A stretch of 10,456 nt of DNA. It comes from Pseudoxanthomonas suwonensis (GTDB lineage: Bacteria; Pseudomonadota; Gammaproteobacteria; Xanthomonadales; Xanthomonadaceae). Position numbers and translations under genes: made by a program. Below the pieces are notes generated by a model. That model worked only from the letters and a program-made list of their open reading frames with translations, was not told the DNA's origin and did not search any database. The stretch lies in the NCBI GenBank assembly GCA_003240695.1, contig QFNC01000052.1:1-10456 (forward strand), in the 5' to 3' direction. Positions 1 to 6,881 of the stretch are shown in pieces (positions within the stretch are counted from its first letter, which is position 1; each line of letters opens with the position of its first letter).

Positions 1-324
1 CAGCTTCTCGATGTGGGGCTCGGACATGGCGGCGTGGGTGCCCAGGGCGATCAGCACGGTCACGGAGGCGGCGCGACCGGCGAGCGCTTCGTGGATCGGG
101 CGCAGCACCCGCGGCAGGGGCACGGCGCGGGTGCCGTCGGGGATGATCAGGCACACGCTCTTGCCGTCGACGTCGGCCCCGGCGAGCTGCTGGGCCACGA
201 ACTCGCGGATCTGCTGCTCGGTGAGCACGCCCTCGGGGCCGCCCAGCAGCGCGGCACGCTCGGCGAGGCCCTCGGGGATGGGCTGGATGGTGGGCATCTG
301 CGGCGGCGTCGACGTCTGGCTCAT
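1..324 (-). CDS. larA: LarA-family nickel-dependent racemase/epimerase, N-terminal part (cut by window edge)
   Basis: These are the first 108 residues of a LarA-type (DUF2088) enzyme; the rest lies beyond base 1. LarA proteins interconvert 2-hydroxyacid stereoisomers using a nickel-pincer nucleotide bound to a lysine further along the chain. Visible hallmarks are the IIPDGTRAVP motif (residues 60-69, with Asp63 and Arg66 matching the conserved D-x-T-R motif) and ALGTHAAMSEPHIEKL (93-108), whose His97 fits the first of the two catalytic histidines of LarA. The ATG at 324 is the only good start. There is no well-spaced Shine-Dalgarno site, and a promoter-like pair just upstream suggests a leaderless message. 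Known members of the superfamily act on lactate, malate, other hydroxyacids and D-gluconate (2-epimerase), so the substrate is not decided. It lies in the same direction as the transporter operon, 136 bases downstream. Family assignment is firm; specificity is unknown. Confidence 0.85.
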   Translation of the reverse strand, partial: MSQTSTPPQMPTIQPIPEGLAERAALLGGPEGVLTEQQIREFVAQQLAGADVDGKSVCLIIPDGTRAVPLPRVLRPIHEALAGRAASVTVLIALGTHAAMSEPHIEKL

Positions 325-359
325 TCCACCAGTGTGCGACGGGGAGCAGGCGCCCACAA
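325..359 (-). promoter_or_regulatory. Possible promoter for a leaderless larA message
   Basis: On the minus strand, TTGTGG (354-359) and CACACT (331-336) are separated by 17 bases, and the ATG of larA follows the second element after 6 bases. That spacing would place transcription start at or next to the start codon. CACACT lacks the first T of the TANNNT -10 pattern, so this is a weak match and purely a prediction. GGTGG just before the ATG is too close to serve as a normal ribosome site. Confidence 0.35.
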
Positions 360-411
360 GCACGGGCGGCGGGTTGCCATGGCGGGTCCCGGGCCTGGGC
401 ACGGGGATGGT

Positions 412-454
412 CGACGGCCGACGCTGCCCGTGGACGGGGAACGGCCGGCCGTCG
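412..454 (-). terminator. GC-rich inverted repeat after the transporter operon, possible terminator or attenuator
   Basis: Perfect 9-base arms CGACGGCCG (412-420) and CGGCCGTCG (446-454) enclose a 25-base loop, starting 6 bases past the stop codon of the last permease gene. A second 12-base palindrome (441-452) overlaps one arm. There is no T tract, so a classical intrinsic terminator is not shown. It may stop or slow transcription between the transporter operon and larA, or protect the 3' end. The rest of the 325-460 gap shows no gene. Confidence 0.35.
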
Positions 455-460
455 CTTCGG

Positions 461-1480
461 CTAGGCAGGAGCGAGCTCTGCCTCGACCGTCTCGTTGCGC
501 ACCCGGCGTTTGCGGGTGGACATCCACTTGGACAGGCCCAGCACGGCGATCAGCAGCACCCCCCACACGAAGTTCGCGGCGAAGGAGGAGCCGGACCAGG
601 TGCCGAGCGCCATGTTGATGCCGGTTTGGAGCTCCTGCATGGCCAGGGCGCCGATGATGATCATCCACATCCGTCCGGCGCCGCCGTACGGGTCGATTCC
701 GGCGACGACCGCGATGAGGATGGCCTGCATCAGGTACGAGCCGGCGAAGGACACGTTGGCGGCGTTAGTGGAGGAGAACATCAGCAGGCCGGCCACGGCG
801 GCGAGGGTGCCCGAGCAACAGTAGACCAGCATCGTAATCCGGTCCACGGGCAGCCTGGCGAACCGCGCCACCTTGGCCGACTCCCCCACCGAGTACATCT
901 GGAAGCCCAGGCGGGTCTTCATCGTGATCACCGCGAACACTGCCACCAGCAGCAGGAAGATCACGAACGACAGCGGCATCATCGCGACCGCCATCACGGA
1001 CAGGGCGCCGAGGTCACCGGTGCCGTACACGGTCGCTCCCTGGGTGAGGCCGGTACTGATCCCCATGTACACGCTCATGGTGCCGAGCGTGATCGGGATC
1101 GGGTGTACCCGCAGTGTGGAAACCAGGTACCCGTTGAGCGATCCGGCGATCAGACCGATCACGAGTGCGGCCAGGACGCCGACCGCCGAGGCACCGGCTC
1201 CTCCGAGGGAGGGCTCCAGGGCTGTTCCCACCAGGGCGGCGGTGATGGCGGCGGTGTTGGCGACGGCGACCACCGACAGGTCGATGCCACCGATCAGGAA
1301 GGTCAGGCCGATGCACAGGGCCAGGATCCCCAAAGGGGCGATCTGTCCCATCATCGACTGGGCATTGCGGAGGGTGGGGAAGGTGTCCGGCGCCATCAGG
1401 CTCAGGCTGACGGCCAGCACCACCACCAGGGCGACCATCAGGATCACCTGGGCCCGGGGCCCGAGTCGCGCCTCGTTCAT
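461..1480 (-). CDS. ABC sugar transporter permease, RbsC/LsrD type (second permease)
   Basis: A 339-residue inner-membrane permease of the branched-chain amino acid/ribose class, which forms the channel of a sugar importer. Hydrophobic segments run along almost the whole chain (for example residues 11-30, 47-70 and several more to about 310). The family motif GGIDLSV is at residues 64-70, and the tail TRKRRVRNE is strongly basic and likely cytoplasmic. The ATG at 1480 overlaps the stop of the upstream permease gene as ATGA, which suggests coupled translation; the ribosome site is otherwise weak. The protein differs clearly from its partner permease, so the channel is probably a heterodimer, as in LsrC/LsrD or RhaP/RhaQ. 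Length is typical. It is the last gene of the operon. Family confidence is high; substrate unknown. Confidence 0.93.
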   Translation of the reverse strand: MNEARLGPRAQVILMVALVVVLAVSLSLMAPDTFPTLRNAQSMMGQIAPLGILALCIGLTFLIGGIDLSVVAVANTAAITAALVGTALEPSLGGAGASAVGVLAALVIGLIAGSLNGYLVSTLRVHPIPITLGTMSVYMGISTGLTQGATVYGTGDLGALSVMAVAMMPLSFVIFLLLVAVFAVITMKTRLGFQMYSVGESAKVARFARLPVDRITMLVYCCSGTLAAVAGLLMFSSTNAANVSFAGSYLMQAILIAVVAGIDPYGGAGRMWMIIIGALAMQELQTGINMALGTWSGSSFAANFVWGVLLIAVLGLSKWMSTRKRRVRNETVEAELAPA

Positions 1481-2532
1481 TCCGACACCACCATTCCTCG
1501 ACGACGCTCGACGCGCCTTTCACGGATCGCGGGTGCGCACACCCCCAGCAGGACGAACAGGCCGATGAACAGGCTCTGCCACGCAGCGGGGATGCCGATC
1601 AGCACCAGGCTGGAGCCCACCACGGTGATCAGCACGACGCCAAGCATGGTGCCGAGGACGGAGCCCCGGCCCCCTGCCACCGCGGCGCCCCCGAGCACCA
1701 CGGCGGCCAGCACCGTGAGCTCGACTCCGCTAAACGCGGACGGATCCGCTGCCCGGTTCATGCCCGCGTAGAGGATCCCGGCCAGGCCGGCCAGCGCCCC
1801 GGAGGCGACGAAGGCGCCGGTGCGGATGGTGTGCACGGGGACACCCATCCGGGACGCGGCCTCCTCGTCGTCGCCGATGGCGTAGACGAACCGTCCCCAC
1901 CACACCCGCCTCAGGATCAGCGCCAGGATGATCGCGAGGGCCACCAGGACCAGGACGGCGGTGTGCAGGGACACCGTGCGGCCTGCCGACTGCGTCGTGA
2001 AGACGCTCGAGGTCGAGAAGTCCCCGATCTGGGACGGCAACTGCCGGATCCGCTCGGTGCCGACGAATGCCAGCAGGGCACCGCGGTACAGGGTCAGGGT
2101 GCCGATGGTGACAATCATCGAGGGAAGCTTCAGCCAGGCCACCAGCACCCCGTTGACCAGCCCGAGCAGCGCCCCGATCATCACCGACAAGCCGACGGCC
2201 ACCAGGAACGTCCCCTGGAAGTCGAGGGCCCTGAGCGTCACGACCGTCAGGTACATGGCGCTGACGGCGATCGCTGAGACCGAGACGTCGATGCCTCCGG
2301 TGAGCAGCACCAGGAGCACGCCGAGAGCCATGATGCCGATGACCGCGGAGGAGCGCCCCAGGCCGAACAGGTGCGCTGCCGAAAGAAACGTCGGGTTGGC
2401 GATCGCCAGCACCAGGCAGGCGAGCAGAACCACGATCGCCAGCAGCAGTTCGCGTCGACCGCGGAAGAGGTCGGCGAGACGTGACGGCAACGGTCGGCTC
2501 TGCAGGGCTACGCTTGCTGTTGCTGTACTCAT
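1477..2532 (-). CDS. ABC sugar transporter permease, RbsC/LsrC type (first permease)
   Basis: A 351-residue integral membrane protein of the RbsC class. It begins with a short polar, basic N-terminus (to about residue 27, ending FRGRRE), followed by multiple hydrophobic helices. The signature GGIDVSV lies at residues 79-85, and the conserved stretch NGVLVAWLKLPSMIVTIGT lies at about 127-145, matching the NG-x-LV...P-x-IVT-x-GT pattern of this family. The ATG at 2532 overlaps the ATPase stop as ATGA and is preceded by a good GGGGAG site inside the ATPase gene. It is distinct in sequence from the second permease, with which it likely pairs. The far N-terminal extension that remains open upstream overlaps the ATPase gene in another frame and is not coding. 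Substrate is inferred only from the neighbours as a small sugar or polyol-type solute. Confidence 0.93.
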   Translation of the reverse strand: MSTATASVALQSRPLPSRLADLFRGRRELLLAIVVLLACLVLAIANPTFLSAAHLFGLGRSSAVIGIMALGVLLVLLTGGIDVSVSAIAVSAMYLTVVTLRALDFQGTFLVAVGLSVMIGALLGLVNGVLVAWLKLPSMIVTIGTLTLYRGALLAFVGTERIRQLPSQIGDFSTSSVFTTQSAGRTVSLHTAVLVLVALAIILALILRRVWWGRFVYAIGDDEEAASRMGVPVHTIRTGAFVASGALAGLAGILYAGMNRAADPSAFSGVELTVLAAVVLGGAAVAGGRGSVLGTMLGVVLITVVGSSLVLIGIPAAWQSLFIGLFVLLGVCAPAIRERRVERRRGMVVSE

Positions 2533-4049
2533 GCCGCTCTCCCCTGTCCGTTGATGTCGATGATCTGCTCCTCGCTGAGCTCGTCGGCCGGGCGGATCTC
2601 CACGACGCGTCCCTCGACGACGAAGGCGACGTCGTCGCAGACACTCATGAGCTCGGCCGGTTCGTCGGAGACGACCAGCACGGCGGTGCCGTCGTCGGCG
2701 ATGTGCCGCACCAGGTCGTGGATGTCGGCTCGTGAGCCTACGTCGACGCCGACGGTCGGGTTGTTCAGCACTACCACTCGCGGGTCGGAGGCGAGGGCGC
2801 GGGCCAGCAGAACCCGCTGCTGGTTGCCCCCGGACAGGGTCGCCGCAGGTGCTGCGACGTCCGGGGCCTTGATCCGCAGCCGTTCGCGCCAGGTGTCGGC
2901 CAGGGATCCGATGCGGGAATTCGACAGCAGACCGCCCTTCCCCTGGGCCAGTGGCAGTGCGTTGACGACCATGTTGTCGGCGATGGACCATTCAAGGAAC
3001 AGTCCCTCGGTGAGGCGGTCATCGGGCACGTACTGGATCTCGGGGCGCGTGCGGGGGTCCCGCAGTCGCTGGCCGTCGAAGCGGATGTCGCCGCGGTCGC
3101 GCTCGACCAGACCCGCCAGCGCCAGACCGATCGCGATCTTCCCGCAGCCCACGAGCCCGGACAGGCCGAGCACCCGTCCTGCGTGGAGGTCCAGGTCGAC
3201 ATCGCGGAACACCGAGCCCAGGCTCAGTCCGCGTAGGCTGAGCACCGGCTCCTCGTTCTGCTCCCATGCGGTCTCACGGCGCACGTTGGTCACGGCGCCT
3301 CCGGTCATGAACTCGGAGATGCGCTGCTGGTCGTACTCGGCGGCGGGCCCTGTGGCGACGACGGCCCCGTCGCGAATGACGGTCACGTCATCGGCGATCT
3401 CCACCACCTCGCGCAGCTTGTGCGAGATGAACACGAAGCTCATGCCCTGCTGGGCAAGGTGACGCACGGTCACCAAGAACTTGTCGATCTCGTCCTGGGT
3501 GAGAGCGGCGGTGGGCTCGTCCATCAGGATGATGCGCCCGTCTGCCGAGACCGCGCGCGCGATCGCCACCAACTGCCGCTCGGCGGTGGAGAGGTCCCCC
3601 AACACCGTGGAGGGGGAGATGGACAGGCCGAGGGACTCCAGGGCCTTCCTCGCCCGCTCGCGGGTGGCGGCGACGGGAACAGCACCCCAGGGGCTGCTGC
3701 TACCGTCGAAGCCGATGTTGTCGGCCACGGTCATGTGCGGGAACAGGGCGAAGTCCTGGTAGATGACCCGGACCCCGTGGTCCAGTGCGGCCCGGGGGGT
3801 GAGGTCCTCCATCAGCTCGCCCTCGAGGTGCACCTGGCCCGAGTCCGGAGGGTGGGCCCCGGCGATCACCTTTGTCAGAGTCGACTTGCCGGAGCCGTTC
3901 TCGCCGACCAGGGCGTGGACGGTGCCGCGCCGGACGACGAGCGCGACGTCGTCCAGGGCCTTCACCGTCCCGAATGTCTTGGAGACGTTCTCGACCCGGA
4001 CGACGACCTCGCCGTCCGGGTCGAGGACGTCGGGGTGCTCAGTAGTCAT
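2529..4049 (-). CDS. Sugar ABC transporter ATPase with two nucleotide-binding domains (RbsA/LsrA type)
   Basis: A 506-residue cytoplasmic ATPase with two fused ABC domains, as usual for ribose-class importers. Domain 1 has Walker A GENGSGKST (49-57), a degenerate signature LSTAERQ (153-159), Walker B IILMDEPT (173-180) and the H-loop ISH (208-210). Domain 2 has a Walker A-like GLVGCGK (298-304), a canonical LSGGNQQ (405-411), and LNNPT (428-432) in place of the Walker B DEPT, so its metal-binding Asp and catalytic Glu are both replaced by Asn. Mixed complete and degenerate sites are common in this family. The ATG at 4049 overlaps the end of the binding-protein gene by 11 bases and starts a normal N-terminus (MTTEHPDVL). 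Open frame upstream of it falls inside that gene and is not expected to be translated. It should power the two permeases encoded downstream. Confidence 0.93.
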   Translation of the reverse strand: MTTEHPDVLDPDGEVVVRVENVSKTFGTVKALDDVALVVRRGTVHALVGENGSGKSTLTKVIAGAHPPDSGQVHLEGELMEDLTPRAALDHGVRVIYQDFALFPHMTVADNIGFDGSSSPWGAVPVAATRERARKALESLGLSISPSTVLGDLSTAERQLVAIARAVSADGRIILMDEPTAALTQDEIDKFLVTVRHLAQQGMSFVFISHKLREVVEIADDVTVIRDGAVVATGPAAEYDQQRISEFMTGGAVTNVRRETAWEQNEEPVLSLRGLSLGSVFRDVDLDLHAGRVLGLSGLVGCGKIAIGLALAGLVERDRGDIRFDGQRLRDPRTRPEIQYVPDDRLTEGLFLEWSIADNMVVNALPLAQGKGGLLSNSRIGSLADTWRERLRIKAPDVAAPAATLSGGNQQRVLLARALASDPRVVVLNNPTVGVDVGSRADIHDLVRHIADDGTAVLVVSDEPAELMSVCDDVAFVVEGRVVEIRPADELSEEQIIDINGQGRAA

Positions 4050-5106
4050 AGTCGCCCGCGTTGTCCTTGGTGACGTTGATCCACGCCTTGTCGCCGTAGA
4101 TGACCTTGTCCTCGATGCTGATGTTCGAGTAGCCCTCGATGCCGAGATCGGCCCCGGCCTCCACGGTCTCCCCATCCAGCAGTAGCTTCGCTACCACGTT
4201 CTGGGCGTAGGCGGCATAGCCCGGGTCCCAGAACTGGATGACGTCGATGGCACCGGACTCGAGCAGGTCGGCGGTGTCGGCGGGGGTGGAGGTGCCGACC
4301 ACCGCGATTCGGTCCTGCAGGCCCGCCTCCTCGACGGCCTGGCCCACGCCGACGACGTCGGTGGAGGCTGATCCCTGGACACCGGCGAGGTCCGGGTGGG
4401 CCGAGAGCAGTTCCTGCATCGCCTCGTAGGCCTTCTGGGAGTCGTCGCTGGTCTCGACGATGTCACCGACCTGCGTCATCTCCGGGTAGTTCTCCTCCTG
4501 GTACTTCTTCGCGGCGTCAACCCACTCCATGTGGGTGGTGGAGGACAGCGAGCCCACCATCAGCGCGTACTCGCCCTTCTCCCCCATGGCCTTGGCCAGC
4601 TCGTCCATGAGGTTGATGCCGTAGTCGGCGTTCTTGAACGCCTCGACGTCGAAGTCGGCGTTCTGGATCCCGGGGGCCTCGTGGGTGATGACCTTGATCC
4701 CGGCGTCCATCGCCTTCCTGAGGGTCTGCTCGACGGCGTCGGGCTGGAAGGGGGTCACGCACAGTGCTGCGACATTCGAGGCGATCAGGTCCTCCAGGAC
4801 GCGGACCTGGGCGGCGGCGTCGGCCTCGGAGGAGCCCTGGTAGTAGGCGTTCTCCCCGGTGGCCTCGGCGTACTCTTTCACGCCCTCCTCCATCCGGTTG
4901 AACCAGGCGATGCCGGTCAGCTTCGGGACGGTGACCATGGCGCCCTGGGCGTCGCCGTCACCGGCGCCGCCTTCTGCGCCCTCTCCAGCGGGCGTGCCGG
5001 ACTCCGTGGTGCCGCAGGCTGCGAGGGCCCCGCCGACGGCGAGGATACCCAGTCCGCTGAACAGGACGGTGCGGCGAGGGGGACGGGATGCGGTGGTGTG
5101 GGACAT
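4039..5106 (-). CDS. Sugar ABC transporter substrate-binding lipoprotein, LsrB/RhaS-like
   Basis: A 355-residue secreted binding protein (periplasmic-binding type 1) that captures the solute outside the membrane. The N-terminus has a twin-arginine-like PPRRTVLFSG (9-18), a hydrophobic stretch, and the lipobox LAAC with lipidated Cys31, then a Gly/Ala/Glu-rich linker to about residue 56. The fold begins at VPKLTGIAWFNRM (60-72). Overall pattern and ending (a short hydrophobic strand, then NVTKDNAGDYDY) recall LsrB and RhaS, and fit that branch better than RbsB. The ATG at 5106 is chosen because AAGGAGA lies just upstream and it gives a clean signal peptide. Another in-frame ATG at 5148 overlaps the preceding stop but would put a polar tail before the signal. 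It lies 38 bases after the DAK gene and leads into the ATPase. Ligand is not predictable from what is seen. Confidence 0.92.
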   Translation of the reverse strand: MSHTTASRPPRRTVLFSGLGILAVGGALAACGTTESGTPAGEGAEGGAGDGDAQGAMVTVPKLTGIAWFNRMEEGVKEYAEATGENAYYQGSSEADAAAQVRVLEDLIASNVAALCVTPFQPDAVEQTLRKAMDAGIKVITHEAPGIQNADFDVEAFKNADYGINLMDELAKAMGEKGEYALMVGSLSSTTHMEWVDAAKKYQEENYPEMTQVGDIVETSDDSQKAYEAMQELLSAHPDLAGVQGSASTDVVGVGQAVEEAGLQDRIAVVGTSTPADTADLLESGAIDVIQFWDPGYAAYAQNVVAKLLLDGETVEAGADLGIEGYSNISIEDKVIYGDKAWINVTKDNAGDYDY

Positions 5107-5144
5107 GGGATTCTCCTTCGAATCGGGGGTGGTGACCGGGGCGC

Positions 5145-6857
5145 TCATGCGTCCCGATCGAGTACTGCGCACAACTCGTCCAGGAAGCGCAACACGGCGA
5201 CCTGTCCGGGGTCTCGGTGGCCGATCGACCGCTCGCCCACCCAGGCGGCGCGACCGCGCCGGGAGGGCTTCGCCGCGAAGGCGTCGATGGTCTGCTCCAC
5301 TGCGATCCGGGCCCGGTCGGCGGGATGGCCCGGATCGCCCTCGAGGGCCAGCGACTCGCCGATGGCGTGGAGCACGTCAAGCACGGTCTTGTCGCCTCTC
5401 TGGGCGCCGCCCCGTTCGGCGATGCGACCGGTGAACGCCTCCAGGAGCGCTTCGAGTCGATCGCGGTCCACGCGGTCACCGGCGGCCTCGGCCGCCGCGA
5501 GCGCCGCTCCCCCGATGAGGGCGGCGAAGGTGGAGGGGTTGGCGGCGGCGAAGGCGGTCCCGGCGGCGCGCAGCAGTTCCTCAGCAGCGGCGTCCTCCGG
5601 CATTTCCTTCAGTGCCCGGTGGACGGCCTTGGCGCCGGATCCGACCGTGATCCCGAGGTCACCGTCACCGAGGGCGGCGTCCAGCGCACGCAGCTCCTCG
5701 GAGTGGTCGGGGAGCTTCTCGGTGATCGCGAGCAGCATCGAGCGGAGGTTGCCGGGGTCCTGGACGGTGCGGACGGCGCGCTCGGGTTCATCCGTCGCCG
5801 CCTGCTCGGTGCCGGCTGCTTCGGTGCCGACCTCCGGACGCGGTCCTCGCGCCCCGGCGGCCTGCTCGAAGAACGGTGAGTCGGCCGGGGCGGCCAGCAG
5901 CTCCGAGAGCTCATCGTCCAGGTGGCACAGGGACACACTGGCCCCGGCCATCTCCAGACTGGTGGCGTACTCGCCAATGTACACGTGGGCGATCTCCGCG
6001 CCACGCTCGGTGAGCACCTGGTGGATCCGCCGGTAGATGACGTACAGCTCCTCGAGCGGTGTCGCTCCCAGGCCGTTGACCAGCACGGCGACGCTGTCGC
6101 CGGTGGTGACGGGGAGCTCGGTGAGCAGTTCGGCGAGGAACCTGTCGGTGATCTGGTCGGCGGTCTCCAGCGGTCCGCGGTGCTGTCCGGGCTCGCCGTG
6201 GATCCCGATGCCGATCTCCATCTCGCCCTCGTCGAGGGTGAAGGTGGGCTCTCCGGCGGCGGGCAGGATCGTCGGCGACAGGCCCACGCCCATCGTGCGG
6301 GTGCGCTCACAGGTGCGGCGGGCGATCTCGGTGACGGTGTCGAGGTCATCCCCCCGCTCGGCGGCCGCCCCGGCAGTCTTGTAGGCGAAGAACAGCCCGG
6401 CCACGCCGCGCCGGGTCTCGGCGCGGTCCGCCGGGGCGGACAGCAGATCGTCCGTCCCGACCACGGTGGTGGTGCGGATGCCGTCGGCTGCGCTGAGGTC
6501 CGCGCCGAGGTCGAAGGTGTAGACGTCCCCGCCGTAGTTTCCGTAGAGGTACAGCACGCCGGCCCCGTCGTCGCTGGCGACGGTCGCGCGGTGCACCTGC
6601 TCCGGGGAAGGTGAGGAGAACACGTTCCCCACGGCCACGCCGGAGGCCAGGCCGGTCCCGACGTAGCCGAGGAACAACGGCAGGTGTCCGGACCCACCAC
6701 CCGTGACGATCCCGACCCGTCCCCCGGTGCCGGCGTCGCGTCGCACCAGGGCCCGGCGATCGCCCTGGGCGGCTCGCAGCCGTTCGGGATGGGCCAGCAG
6801 GATCCCGTCGATGACCTCGTCCACGAACTGCTCGGGGTCGTTAATGATCTTCCTCAT
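5145..6857 (-). CDS. DhaK-DhaL fused dihydroxyacetone/ketose kinase
   Basis: A 570-residue ATP-dependent kinase combining a DhaK substrate domain (about 1-330), an Ala/Glu-rich linker (about 331-362) and a DhaL ATP domain (about 365-570). DhaK carries GGGSGH (53-58) and IGIHGEPG (217-224), in which His220 fits the histidine that binds the keto group covalently. DhaL carries LDAALGDGDLG, with Asp393, Asp398 and Asp400 as the likely magnesium ligands. It also has GDKTVLDVL (488-496) and GERSIGHRDPG (541-551). Where many DhaL domains have a GGTSG-like loop, this one reads ANPSTFA (439-445), perhaps a subfamily mark. Start: ATG at 6857 with AAGGAG 7 bases upstream. Relatives include glycerone kinases and the erythrulose kinases of mycobacterial tetritol use. 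The single-chain form argues for ATP rather than PTS phosphate as donor. Substrate is a small ketose by inference. Confidence 0.9.
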   Translation of the reverse strand: MRKIINDPEQFVDEVIDGILLAHPERLRAAQGDRRALVRRDAGTGGRVGIVTGGGSGHLPLFLGYVGTGLASGVAVGNVFSSPSPEQVHRATVASDDGAGVLYLYGNYGGDVYTFDLGADLSAADGIRTTTVVGTDDLLSAPADRAETRRGVAGLFFAYKTAGAAAERGDDLDTVTEIARRTCERTRTMGVGLSPTILPAAGEPTFTLDEGEMEIGIGIHGEPGQHRGPLETADQITDRFLAELLTELPVTTGDSVAVLVNGLGATPLEELYVIYRRIHQVLTERGAEIAHVYIGEYATSLEMAGASVSLCHLDDELSELLAAPADSPFFEQAAGARGPRPEVGTEAAGTEQAATDEPERAVRTVQDPGNLRSMLLAITEKLPDHSEELRALDAALGDGDLGITVGSGAKAVHRALKEMPEDAAAEELLRAAGTAFAAANPSTFAALIGGAALAAAEAAGDRVDRDRLEALLEAFTGRIAERGGAQRGDKTVLDVLHAIGESLALEGDPGHPADRARIAVEQTIDAFAAKPSRRGRAAWVGERSIGHRDPGQVAVLRFLDELCAVLDRDA

Positions 6858-6881
6858 CGAAGCTCTCCTTGGGGTGGTGGG

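Noticed and set aside
11..1771. A 586-codon plus-strand open frame opposite larA and the permease genes
   Set aside because: Product is rich in Gly/His/Arg/Asp with no family pattern, and it runs antisense through three well-recognised genes. Typical shadow frame of high-GC coding DNA.
4050..4175. Longer N-terminus of the ABC ATPase
   Set aside because: It would overlap the binding-protein gene by more than 100 bases with an Arg/Ser/Thr-rich tail unlike any ABC protein; the ATG at 4049 is natural.
4396..6036. A 546-codon plus-strand open frame antisense to the binding protein and DAK genes
   Set aside because: Low-complexity Ser/Ala/Arg product, no motifs, no ribosome site; both minus-strand genes are clear.
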